Part shown: positions 30,518 to 42,082 of the stretch, one piece after another
How positions within the stretch are numbered: the stretch's first letter is position 1
Layout of the letters: every line of letters begins with the position of its first letter
Origin: Clytia hemisphaerica
Lineage: Eukaryota; Cnidaria; Hydrozoa; Leptothecata; Clytiidae
Assembly (NCBI GenBank): GCA_902728285.1
Contig: CACVBU010001170.1
Coordinates: 1,044,646-1,108,645 of the forward strand
DNA: 64,000 nucleotides
Direction: 5' to 3'
Position numbers and translations under genes: made by a program
The notes under the pieces: model-generated
Database searches by the model: none
What the model saw: the letters and a program-made list of their open reading frames with translations, nothing else
What the model was told of the DNA's origin: nothing

Positions 30518-31127
30518 TTATTCAAATAAAAGTTCTAGCATGTGACTTCCAATATCTTTGGGATCATTGATTTCAGTATCTCGTGGCTGCCAAATTCTTC
30601 TTTCACCTGTTTTCATCATGTTCAAGAAGGGCAAGTAACTACAGAGTATGACACCAAGTTCTAGCTCATGGAAGTCCCAATCCATATTTACAAACTTTAA
30701 AAACACTGTGACTTGCTGTCGATTGCAATTGTATGTGTGGTAAAATTCATTGGTTTTTTTGTTTTCTTTCGTGCAGCAATTTTTGAACAAAGTAAGAAGT
30801 AATATGTTCTCCTGTCGTTTCAGAATAGATATGAAATCATCTTTTTGATTAGCCTAGAAGTGTTATTTGATTGATCAATCAATCAACCTTTGAACTCATA
30901 AACTTAATCTGACAAGGTACCAATAGTTGTTTAGAAGAAAGCGACAGTCTATTGAATAAGGGGTCACTCACAAATCAATTTTAGGTTAGAAAAACATATG
31001 AAGTTTTAAAAGCTGACCCACCAACCCATACCCAAAACATCGATCACCCAAAATCCCTAAAAATTGATGAAAAACTACCTTCAGCACTGTTTTGTTAGCC
31101 ATCTTGATTCTCGCTACGGCTTGCATA
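30518..31127 (-). CDS. Small two-exon gene of unknown function (127 aa), directly upstream of ORC4
   Basis: Exon 1 is 31127-31080 (16 codons from ATG; donor AAG|GTAGTT). Exon 2 is 30853-30518 (acceptor CACTTCTAG; TAA at 30520-30518). The junction is phase 0 and both exons are fully open, which supports a real gene. An inner ATG at the ninth codon (MANKTVLK) could also be the start. The product is rich in Asn/Lys/Leu. It contains NCNRQQVTVFLKF, then NMDWDFHELELGVILCSYLP and ends SHMLELLFE. I see no signal peptide and no clear membrane segment. I do not recognise the family. It is missing from simple ORF scans because of its intron and lack of an ATG in exon 2. Confidence 0.65.
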
Positions 31128-31234
31128 GTTTATATTTGAAAAATAATGGAGATAATTTCTGAACTTGTCCACAAAATTCCCGTAATTAATTATCTCTACG
31201 TAGTATATAGCAGCAGAAACAAACCGCAACCTTA

Positions 31235-31660
31235 ATTTTAAAAAGGCCTAAGTCCACTTACCCCTCAATTTTAAAAGGCCTATGTCCACTTACCCCTCAA
31301 TTTAAAGAGGCCTAAGTCCATTTTTATGAAGAATGAGTTTTTTGTACTTTCTGCATCTATGAGTCACTAGCTTTCTTTTGATGTGTATAATGTAAAGATT
31401 TTATGCTTAAAAGGCCTTAAAATTTCTCGATAAAGGTTAGATAAAAAGTGTGTTTAGTTTTAAAAAGGCCTAAGTCCATCCAGTGTTTATAGATCATGGG
31501 CCTAAGTCCATCGCAAAAGAAAACTTTAATTTTAAAAAGGCCTAAGTCCATTTAATAGGCCTAAGTCCATGTTTAATGGACCTAAGTCTATACTCAAAGG
31601 GCCTAAGTCCATTCAAAGGATCTAGTCCACATTAAAAGGGCCTAAATGGATCAAAATAGT
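31235..31660. repeat. Irregular array of GGCCTAAGTCCAT words
   Basis: About a dozen copies of AAAGGCCTAAGTCCA, spaced 15-60 bases apart, lie just upstream of the 127-aa gene's first exon. Spacing is uneven, so it is not a simple satellite. It could be a degenerate minisatellite or a cluster of binding sites. Confidence 0.65.
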
Positions 31661-31771
31661 TTAGTATGACAGGTTTTCAGTTGTCAATGTTTTTTTATTC
31701 TCAAGGTTTGTTTTTTTACGATCTATTGCATTATAATAAGCAATTTTGTTGAAGCTTAGGAAAGCTTATAA

Positions 31772-32136
31772 NNNNNNNNNNNNNNNNNNNNNNNNNNNNN
31801 NNNNNNNNNNNNNNNNNNNNNNNNNNNNNNNNNNNNNNNNNNNNNNNNNNNNNNNNNNNNNNNNNNNNNNNNNNNNNNNNNNNNNNNNNNNNNNNNNNNN
31901 NNNNNNNNNNNNNNNNNNNNNNNNNNNNNNNNNNNNNNNNNNNNNNNNNNNNNNNNNNNNNNNNNNNNNNNNNNNNNNNNNNNNNNNNNNNNNNNNNNNN
32001 NNNNNNNNNNNNNNNNNNNNNNNNNNNNNNNNNNNNNNNNNNNNNNNNNNNNNNNNNNNNNNNNNNNNNNNNNNNNNNNNNNNNNNNNNNNNNNNNNNNN
32101 NNNNNNNNNNNNNNNNNNNNNNNNNNNNNNNNNNNN
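31772..32136. other. Assembly gap (365 N)
   Basis: A run of N. Open frames drawn across it are artefacts. Confidence 0.99.
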
Positions 32137-32137
32137 A

Positions 32138-32218
32138 AGAGAAGACATAAACATTGGGTCGTTTGTTTTGGTTTTCAAAACAGATGAAGCAATCAAAAAG
32201 AAACATGGCAAGAAGTAA
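32138..32218 (+). CDS. Possible 3' end of a coding exon cut by the assembly gap
   Basis: The first bases after the gap read in one frame as REDINIGSFVLVFKTDE followed by AIKKKHGKK and a TAA at 32216-32218. The composition looks like the C-terminus of a basic, perhaps nucleolar, protein. Only 26 codons are visible, so this is weak. The 5' part would lie in the gap or before it. Confidence 0.3.
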   Translation, partial: REDINIGSFVLVFKTDEAIKKKHGKK

Positions 32219-32661
32219 CGTTTGGCATGAAAAGAAAAATCAATGTTTCTAGATTTGAAAAAAATGTCAACAACCTTTTTAACTCACACAACCACTAACG
32301 TCAATTTGATGTTTTCCTAAGCTAAAATCGATTTGTGAGTTTGTGACCCCTACCAGCATACATTACTTTCCCTCAGCAACGTACAAACAGAATAAATAAT
32401 CTTGTCCCTAGGCAACAACTTTGTTGCAAAAGAAAAATCAATTATACAACCTTATCATTAAAAAAATCTAAAAGTGATTAATGCAAGTGAATGCCATTGA
32501 ATCAATCAAACGTAATTGAACATAATTGAATACAATCGAATGTAATGGAAGCAATTGAACGGAAAATCCTATAGGTAATATTCTATTACAATTCAATTAC
32601 GTTTGAACATCACATTGTAATTATTTGATTGCGTTCAATTGTCTTGTTCGATTGACACTGT

Positions 32662-33126
32662 CTGGCATAGAATGCAACCCCCCTGGCTCTTAGGGGGGGG
32701 GGCTAGAACCTACAGTTATGGCTGGGGGCTCTTTTTCCCTAAGATCAGGGGGGGCTACTTACTCAGGGGAGGGCTATTTGTTTAGGTCTGTTGACTGGGG
32801 ACTAACTTAACAACTTTTTCCAAGAACTAAGAAATTTTTCTTTGTACATTTTGGTATTTTGTTTATGTAATAATGAAGTCGTACTATTGACGTTTGTTGA
32901 TTAGAATTTCAAAAGAAGACATTATACATTTGGTAACTTTTTCTCTTGTGTGGACATGCAAAATGAAGACCTTGCATTGTTTGACATTTTTAAGCATAAA
33001 TTAAAATTATTGTTGTATTTTGGTAGGGGGCTGTCTATTTCAAATTTTGGTGGGGGCTAAATCTCAGGGGGGGGGGGGGCTGAACCTTCAGAGGGGGGGC
33101 TTCAACCCCTCTGCACTCTATGTCTG
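32662..33126. mobile_element. G-run-rich element with weak inverted ends
   Basis: The ends CTGGCATAGAATGCA and TGCACTCTATGTCTG are imperfect inverted repeats. Inside are at least seven runs of 5-13 G on the plus strand (near 32692, 32738, 32751, 33028, 33050, 33070 and 33093). The clustering of G runs would permit G-quadruplexes. No ORF. Confidence 0.45.
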
Positions 33127-33334
33127 AACTGGATAGATGGAGGGCGGGATGTCAACACTAGACTTTAAAAAGGAATATTTTAAAACAACAGCACCAGAGT
33201 CAGCAGTGAGATTTACTCTTGGTTTGATCCTTAAAACGGTTGATTATTCTTCTAGAACGAAGTACTGTCAACCAGCTGTCGTTTTATCCTCCATTAGAAA
33301 TTCCATCACCTCAAGGAGGCTGGCGATCTACAAC

Positions 33335-33881
33335 CAGGGGGGGGTCTGTAGTAAAATCTCAGACATATATGAGTAGTAAAAGGATTTTTACGAATTTTTG
33401 CATACCACCACCACCCAAACTCTTGGAAGAGGTATTTTACTACGCTGGTAGTAAAATTTTTTGGGACAATTTGACATAGAGACCACCTATTTTTTGGTTG
33501 CTTTTCGGACAGCTTTTACAAAAAAGCTTTAAAAAATTGTTATTTCTGCGGCACATTTTTCACCTAGTGCGAAAATTAATGTTTTGCCCTTAGAATTAGT
33601 CTATTTCGTATCGAGAAAAAAAAATTGAGTGCAGTAAACAATTTTCCAACAGAATTTTTTTTCAAATTATAAAAATTTTCAGATTTTTTCAGAAAAGTTA
33701 TCCCAAAAATTAAAAAGAATACAAAAAATAGCTAAAATTTGCTAATTTCATCAGTTTTTACTACTCAGGTAGTAAAAGTTTTTCAAAAATGTACACATAG
33801 ATACCACCTATTTTGGTATTTTACTACCCTTGGTAGTAAACGTCATTATGTCTGAGATTTTACTACCGACCCCCCCCCTTG
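33335..33881. mobile_element. MITE with GTAGTAAAATCTCAGACATA inverted ends and 7-bp target duplication
   Basis: The left end is CAGGGGGGGGTCTGTAG and the right end is its complement with one extra base. The inverted repeat extends over about 30 bases. CTACAAC flanks it on both sides (33328-33334 and 33882-33888). CAGG ends and a 7-8-bp duplication suggest hAT. The interior repeats TAGTAAAA words. Confidence 0.82.
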
Positions 33882-34751
33882 CTACAACACGCATCTGTAG
33901 ACTTAGCTAACTATATATAACTAGGCAGCTCTCTAAAGAGTTCTAAAAAAATCTAGTTTCACTAAAATGAAGATCTGTTAGGAGGCATATTATAGGATTA
34001 AATAGTTCGTTCAAAATTGTCAGTTAGTGGAAGTAGTTCAATTTTAGACTGATTTTTGAAAACATGCGCCAAAATTTATTTTTGTTATTTTTTTGATCAT
34101 GTGTAATCCCTTTGAAGCAAGAAAGTGTGACCATGCTGATTAAAACCAATAAAGTGACATCCACATACAATCCTTTTAACAAGATAGACCAACCATGCTA
34201 TGATGCATCCTGTTTTCATGGACCAACCAAATGAGAAAGTCAAGTTCAAACTTTAAAAGTCTTCCTTTTAACCATTACAAGGTTTGCTTGTGAAAGTTTC
34301 ATGACAACACATGATTGCAGTCTTGAGATATTTGCATGACAAAGAAAGAAACATTTTCTTTTGTCTTTTTTATAGATTTCATTCTTTTGTTTGTGTCTGA
34401 TATAAACCATGATAAAAATTGATTTTGATCAGTTAAAAAATTCAACTACTTACACTAACTAATTGTGGAAATTAAAAACTAAGCATAATCAATTTTAAAA
34501 AGGACTAAACTATAAGCTGCTTGACGCCAAAAATTAAAAAATGATTATAAAAACAGAAAGTCTTTACCTCTATACGACCTTGCTTGGGTAGGTGATAATT
34601 ACTATCCGTATATCTAACACTCCTTCTACTCTTTTTCCTTTCCTATCTTTCTTCTGTATCTTTGCTTCTACTGACTGTTTGAGACTTAGTTTCTCATTTC
34701 TGACTAAGTTTTGATACCTGTCAATCATTTTTCGACCAATCAAATCATCGC

Positions 34752-34850
34752 ACCGGGTCGGATTCGAACCACCACTAAAGAAAGACCTTCGGATTCGGAA
34801 GCCAACACGCTATCCGTTGAGCCACACTCGCACAGCAGAAGACGAAATTT
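34752..34850 (-). mobile_element. tRNA-derived SINE head
   Basis: On the minus strand there is an A-box-like TGGCTCAACGGATAGCGT followed about 40 bases later by a B box, GGTTCGAATCC. The loop suggests anticodon CCG. The acceptor arms do not pair (GCGAGTG against CCGGTGC) and one anticodon-stem pair is lost, so I call a SINE head and not a working tRNA gene. The body would extend to lower coordinates, to about 34560. Confidence 0.6.
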
Positions 34851-34939
34851 GGAAATACTTATAGAATGACAAAAAAGACGGGGGTAATGTTATTATAATA
34901 TGGGTAAAAGTACCCCTTTTTTAACCTGACTGAAATTCG

Positions 34940-35022
34940 AGCCGTTACTAGCAACCCTGCGGGGCCCAAGGCGCCGAGTATGCACCCGGCACAGTGACAA
35001 GCCGTTACTAGCAACCCTGACC
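34940..35022. repeat. Dispersed repeat with duplicated GCCGTTACTAGCAACCCTG
   Basis: The 19-base phrase GCCGTTACTAGCAACCCTG occurs twice here. It recurs inverted at 63165-63210 together with TGTGCCGGGTGCATACTCGG, so this is a dispersed family with copies 28 kb apart. Confidence 0.65.
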
Positions 35023-38000
35023 CTACCTAACTGTTAATGACCCACTACCCCCTGAAAACGGAATTACGGATAGGAAAAAAAATCGTGTTAGATCTACGGA
35101 TAGTCAATACTAGTGTATATGTATAAGAATTGCGAAGCGATCCAGGCAAGTCACTCGATTCGCAAGTTGCAAGCAAAATATTTATAGGGTTACACACTAG
35201 AAGTTGCAAGTTAAAATAGATTCATATCATAATCAATTCGTAAATGTAAACCCCGCGAAACCCCGACAACTGCTCAGGTTCAGGAAGACCGAGCCTCTTT
35301 AGAGATACACTCAAACACTTTAGGTGTACAAACTAACGACGTTTACTTTTACGGATTTGAGGAAAATTATATGATTTTTTTCATGAATCGTTGTGAAAAG
35401 TTCAATAATCATTTGTCCGCCCTGAGCCTTGAGTATTTTTATTTCTTAGTTTTTGTTTTAGACTCGTTTTACTTCCGGTTTCGAACTGTTCAAAATCGAA
35501 CTTTCGAATCTTTCTAATTTTAAATTTCGAACGTTCGAATAAAAATAACATTCGAAAAAATTTTTCCTTACATAAACACCCCTGTGTCATAGACTCGCTG
35601 GAAAACTTGGCAAAAATTTCGTCCCGGGAGGGAAAATACCTCTCTAGCCTCTTCAAAAGGTCTTCCTTGCAAAGAGCCCAGAGAATCAAAAAAAAGTTAA
35701 ACAAACTTTAAACATCACTCGGTTTATTGAGACAGGGATGTGAAATACAGAGGATTTCAAGACTAGAATTTAATAGAAATAAGTTGACTTATGAAGTTTC
35801 AAAATTCAATAACCATATTAATTAGGAGTATACTGTATCATTGCATCGTAAATTCTGAAAAATTTAACAAAGTTCTAAAATTATATCTAAACTATTAGCG
35901 CTGTAAAATCCCGAGATAAATATAAAGAAAACCAGATAAAAAAAACTGACATATGTATAGAAAGTATTCTTCAACGATTCTACCTCTAAATTTTACTGGC
36001 TGTGATTTTTTTTCAAAGTTGGGAAACTCTTATCTATATGTTTGCTGGAGGCAAGTACTTGGCAGTCTTTTACCCTCTTACTCGAGTTGTTGACAAACAG
36101 TCAAACAGGAGCACACTCTTCACATAAAAAGTAAAAAATCTGTGACTTTTTTCTCGGCTGTAGCACAGGAATTTAAAAAAGTTAAAATGCATCCATAAAC
36201 ATAATGTCATGTTTTGTTGTTGTATTTCAACATTTTACAAGTCATTACCATTAATTACCATTACCAACAATAAAATCCTTTATAATACAGTCGCATGTCA
36301 ATGTTCTATATCTTTGACCATCGATGCAAACAAACAACAACCAAAGATCCCACATCATCGAGGGTCGGTCAAGCTAAAATTTCATAAACAACGACAAACA
36401 AACATTTCTCCTTCCACTGAATAAGGGGAGGAATAAATTCTTCCAGGTTAGCCATATCCAAAAGCGCAAAATATTTTTGTTCCCATCAATTCAAAACATA
36501 CAAAAAGTCCAGTGATGCTCACTTCACCAAGATTCAATCTAAACCAAAATAAATGGCTTTCCCACCATATGTATACAGTTCATTTCTTCAGCTTAGATCC
36601 TCTTCCTGCAATAAAGCAACAATGGCTCTGTTGAGCCTTGCCTGTCGATGAAAGAATAAAAATTCCATCTTCTTTCTTCTCATTCCGCAAGTTCAGCTGC
36701 TTTCTTCGTTTCTTTTCATCAAGCACCATTTCAAAACAACAATAAATGTTTGTTTGTTGTTTTTGTCAACATTCGAATTTGGAAAAGTTCGAAAGCCCTT
36801 CGAAATTCTTTGTTCGAGTCAATGCAATGACTTCTTGAAAACTGAGCGCCATTTGAACGCTTCTTGGACGCTTCCAGCCCGCGCTGATTTTCCGATCTCT
36901 TCTTTAGATTTCCTAATTTAAACCTTAAGGAGATAAAAACAAGGCTTATCTAGTACCTATAACCACGTGTATTATGTCCGTAGCTTTTTGGAATTGGTAT
37001 ATCTAAACGCACGAGGCGACACTTTTTGAAAAAAACGAATTTAACCATCCGTAGTCCCAGGTCTCTCCGCCGCGATTCTAGGTTTGATCTAAGGAAGGGC
37101 GGACGGCTTTCTCAATCATTTCTGCGTTTGAAAGATTGGATATATATAGTAATTTTTCATTTGCGCTCCCCAGCGTAGGTGAGATTTAAAGGTACATATA
37201 CACGATAGCAAAACTGCTTCGCTCATGTATATTCGCTTCGCAATCACTTTCCCCTTGCTTGTGAGCCTTCCTATTCATCCTCCACCTGTCGCCACCATCC
37301 TCCTTCCTCCTTCGGCACCTTATGTTTCTTCCCGCGCTGCCCCCCCCCCGCTTTAGCTCATTTAGTTCCCAGTCTTCAAACAGATGTATATTTTGTCCCA
37401 GTCCCTTGTTTCGGAGAAAATTACTTTCACTTTCATTTCTAATCATTACGTCATCGTTAAATGTCAGTGGGAAGCTGGAAGGGGAGATTTTTCTTTGGAG
37501 AGTTTTGGCATGAAAATTGTAAGTAATTATTGCTTTATGTCAAATCTGAGTTAAATCCATCATCTATTATTGTCTAGAAGGAAGAATTTTTTAAGCAAGT
37601 ACAGGGAGTAATAACATAGGTAACAGTTATGACTTTAAAACTCTGCTTTGAGTGTCACTTTTTTCATTCATTGTTAGCCTACACAGCCTTATCTTATCTT
37701 ATAAGAAGTACATAAGCTGCTGATTGCCAGACAATTACAATGGAGCTGAATATCAGTGTATCCTATGTACAAGGGACAAAATAACTGATCTCTTGAAGAA
37801 GATAAGATCATGTATATACTTCGAAAATAGAAAGCATTGTATAAACCAAACATCAATAATGATGGCTTCAAATGAAAAGAGCACCTGGGTTTAGACTCAA
37901 TGAAAATAAGGGGTTTGAAACATCTTTTTTTCGCTCGAGTTTTTGAAATATTTTTGAAAAAACCGTGGATTGTTTTACTAAAATAAATATACCTGGAATC

Positions 38001-41000
38001 ATATAGCCACGTAAGGGTCACGTAAGGCCACACTCAAATTTTGGTAATTCTCCGAACGATTTCCAAAACCTTTTTGAAAAATACTTCTAGCTAAAAAATA
38101 ATCCTTCTCCATTTCTCAAAGGTAAAAAACTTTACCTTGCTGCCTTCTTTCTAGTCCTCTTGGTCAAAAACATAGAGACAACAGTAGTCAAACATAAATC
38201 AATTTTTTATGTATTCTTGCTAGTATAGCTGTGCTTTTAATCTGGAGCTAAACAGAATCAAAGCAATTCACTCTTCAGACTGCTTCAGATGCCTTTGTAA
38301 AAAAATGACTGTTTGACCCTATTGTATTTATCTGCAGTTGAACAAAGTTTAAGAAATTTGCTTTCATAGGAGTTTGACCAGATAGTCACCAAGTGTTAGT
38401 CAATCTCCCTATCTCTCCTTTGTCAGAAAAGACTCCCCCTTCCAACCACCAAAACCTACAAAGCTACGGCTAGCTAAGTACCCCAAAGATTGTGTAAATA
38501 ATAAGAATCACTCTTAATACAGCTTAAAAATTCCAATAAATAATGTGTGACAAACCTTTTTGAAGAACCCTGTGTCATAGAAAAATACCAAAGTCTTCTG
38601 CTTTGCATGATGTCTCTCTGTTGAGTGCTTCTACTGCTGGATTAGAAAAACCATCGCTTGAAGAGGTGTTAAATGAGTATAAAATATTCAATACTTGTAA
38701 AAAGACTACTGAAGTTACATTCCAAGATTCCACTTGAAGCCCAAAAACTTCTGATAAATTTCTATGAAAAGCTGAGACACTATCAGACTTTCTAAAGTTT
38801 CATTTTTTCTGACAGAAAACTCTCTTTCTCCTTCCTCTACTCTACTACTGAGTTTGTTTATTTTTCAAAGATTTCGAATCTTTTCGTTCGACATTCGAAA
38901 AAAAGACCAGACGTTCGAAATTAAAGACCGATATCGTGCAAGGCTTTCTAATTGGTCTGTAAATTGTTCTTTAAACTTGTGCGTGCGCATATCTGGTCTG
39001 CAGATCTTTGTAAATAAAAACAAAATTCTTTAGAAAACAAATTTACAGAATAAGTCATACCAGGGGGTTGTTTTTTTACTTTCGCATGATGGGGACACAA
39101 TAAAAGTATATTAAAAGTATAACCGATGGAAAGCTAGATAAATTGTGCATATGCCTCTGACCTTACTTTTTGTTCAATTTGTCCGAGTCAATTTTTATGA
39201 CTATTTGAAGGGCAAAAATGACAAATTTCTGGTAGATTCGAGGCTATTGTACCCCCTGAAAAGACTAAACTAAAATATCGAAAACAGGGTCTGATGGGGA
39301 ATTCCCTGTGCTTTCCGTCGGTACCAAACATGCAAGGGTTCGGCTTAGATTTTGTCATGCGAAAGTCAAAAAACATGATTTTTTTCACTAAATGGACAAA
39401 ATGGATGGTTTTAAAAGTAAGAAACATGTGTATTGTCCTTGAGAAGGTAAATCTTCCTTTTTGAACACTTAGTCAATAAAACTAGAAAGAGTTTTGGTGT
39501 CAGAAGGGTTTAGATAATGTAAAATTTGATTTTGCAATGGCTCTTGAGGTATTGTCCCCAAAACCTGCGGAAAAAAGATTCGCGGCCCTTATTGTGATTG
39601 AGGAACGAACATATGTTGCCAAGTACATTGGTCCAAATAATTTGAAATTACGTCCAGTTTGCAGAGTATGGGGTAAGGCTGCACTCAAGGAAAAATTTGG
39701 AAATACCAAGTTCCACACTGGAGAAGAGCACACCCTGCTGATAAATTTTGAAAGGTGCACCTATACCTCAGAAATTGGCCCAGAAAGGCAATAAATTGCT
39801 AAAATTAGCTGCACTTGGGGAGAAAATAGAGGAGAAATCTGCACTTGGGGTTAAAAAACTATCTGTGCATTTGCACCTGAAAACCTCGAATTTTGCACGT
39901 CTGCAATCGATAAAACACAACACAACCACCTTTGGCCTCCACTCTCTCACGCAGCTAGCTTCACGTCAGTAGAATAATTTACAAGAGCATCTTGATGACA
40001 AAAATCTACAAATCATTGAACCACTGGATTTATTATCACATATTCAAGAATTTTACCTCAACAAATACGCCCCTCAGGAATCCCCCCCCCTCAGCAACAG
40101 TATTTGCATACCAGAGTCTTATTATTTTTAACTGTATATATTTCATGAAAGAAAAAACCAAAAATGTAAATACAATAAGATTTATATATTTAGGATATAT
40201 AGGATACTTTTAAAACTTTATTACTTTGTTATTATATTTTATTTTATTATATTTTACTTAAAACTTTTAATTTTTTTATTAGGTTGCACCATTTGTAATT
40301 AGGTTTCTAAACTTGGTGTCCCTTCCTCCAGGTAAATATATGTTTTGAATTGAATTGAATTAAATCGACTTTTTCCAAGTTGTGTACTACTCGAGATCTC
40401 GTGAAAACGTGCCACATTCTGCAAACAGGAATTATGTGACTGGATTGAAAAATGCACTGGATTAGCAACTCAAAACAATTCCCAACAAACCCCAAATTCG
40501 TGGTTATATATACAGGATGCAGGAAGACATGACTTAAACTCAATTTTAGATATGAAATCTCTCTGCTGATCCAATTTTCCTTCAGGAATTGTAAATTTAA
40601 CAAAGATTGTGGCATGGATCAAAAGATTCTTGCCAGACCTGTATGCTCAAAGACAACCAAAAGTAACTGCAAAAGTAAGTAAGTTTAACCATTTCAGTCC
40701 CACTTCACCGGGTCATATCTCTGGAACTAAAAGATTTCCGGAACTCTTACTATTGGAAAGAGCATGAAATTTTGAAGAAAATATATGCTGGTTTTAGGGT
40801 GCCCTTACTCCTTAATAGATATCTTACTGACGTGAGGTACAAATTTTTTGAATTTTTTTTTTCAAAAATTGCAAAGCTCTGAGACTTAAAGGGTTAATCA
40901 AGTAATAAGGGGGATCTGGCTCATTTTGTTGAGCCAATAATAATGTGGTTGCTTCCAAAGATAGAGAACTGGAGTTGTTTATAATCAGTGTGATACAGTA

Positions 41001-41500
41001 ATATGGGTGTTATGTGAAAATGCGATATTAGACCTTTCACTAAATGCAATACCATTTCAACTCCAGTTATCAGTTATCATTAGCGATGAAAACATAATGA
41101 CTTCACACAACACAATAGCTTGCATGAGCTTTCCTATGATATACCATAATGCCAACATACCTTGTCTAAACCTGTCATAGCAACTATCTGGTCTGAAAAG
41201 TAGTTAAACATTTAAAAGACTGAATAGCTTGTATGAACGAATTAGACAAGGTATGTCAACATTACACAAAGTTGCGGTGTATAATGAAGACTCCCCAATT
41301 TGGCCAGCATGAAAAATACAGTAGAACTAGTTATTTTGTTCAAATCAATTAGATGACGTTTTCATTAAAATATTTACATTGTAGCAATGAGGTATATATC
41401 CAATAGACTGTCGTGATTGCCTGAACGACCACTACATAATGTCAGTCAGTAAGGATGGGAAACCATCATAGGGTTAACCTTGATGCATTGGTAAAAAATG
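35023..41500. other. Long stretch without a supported gene
   Basis: I find no splice-consistent gene. There are many TTCGAA/CGTTCGAA words at 35470-35560, 36770-36840 and 38870-38930. A relatively GC-rich patch at 36850-37330 has many CG dinucleotides and a TATATATAG at about 37140, which might be a promoter. An ATG-initiated 85-codon frame at 39537-39794 begins MALEVLSPKPAEKRF and looks protein-like, but it has no recognisable domain or partner exon. The rest is AT-rich. Confidence 0.35.
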
Positions 41501-41560
41501 ATGGAAATGATGTGTGATTCCGAGAGCCAAACAAAACGGGATTAACATTTTAAATACGTA

Positions 41561-41808
41561 CTCTTGTGTGCTTAATCGTAGGAGCGTGGAATAAGCAGGG
41601 GTACTCGGGATAAAAATCAACAAAATGGGGGGTGTCATAATTAAGTGCTATTGACCTAATTTTGCTTAAATCCCTAGGTTTTTGGCCAATTTTGGCACCT
41701 AGCATGAAGGTCATAAAATGGGGGTGGTTATTATAAAGTGATATGAGGGTAATTTTTTTCCAAAAATTGCAAAATGACCACCCCCTCCTACAATTAAGCA
41801 CACAAGAG
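41561..41808. mobile_element. TA-flanked MITE (248 bp) 5' of the ankyrin gene
   Basis: The left end CTCTTGTGTGCTTAATCGTA and the right end, complement CTCTTGTGTGCTTAATTGTA, form 30-base inverted repeats flanked by TA (41559-41560 and 41809-41810). It lies about 275 bases before the ankyrin-gene start codon and has no ORF. Confidence 0.85.
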
Positions 41809-42082
41809 TAGGAAAAACATGCCCGAAACTTGTGTTTCATTGAGCCAGATCTTGTCTATCATATCATAGACATCTTTTGGAAATTCCATATAGGATTGTT
41901 AGCTCTACATTATGTCCCTTTTTTCTCATTGATCTTTTCTTTCTTGCAAATAGTAGGGATAAGTAAGATAAAATCAGCTATTATTTTGACCTGCTACGTT
42001 ATGCTTCTTGTCCTGCATTTGTGAAATATTGCAATTGAATGTGTTTTTCTTGCTGTTTAGAATAGAATAGAGAATTTAAAAA

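Noticed and set aside
31746-32211. ORFs of 134-151 codons across the N run
   Set aside because: They consist almost entirely of unknown bases.
33137-33479. Two overlapping ~79-codon ORFs
   Set aside because: They run into the MITE at 33335 and show no domain or splice context.
34752-34850. tRNA-Arg (CCG) gene on the minus strand
   Set aside because: The acceptor arms do not pair and one anticodon-stem pair is lost. A SINE head explains it better.
37186-37513. Opposed ~60-86-codon ORFs in the GC-richer patch
   Set aside because: The peptides are low-complexity Arg/Gly-rich or Ser/Pro-rich and lack partner exons. The patch may be a promoter, but I could not tie it to a gene.
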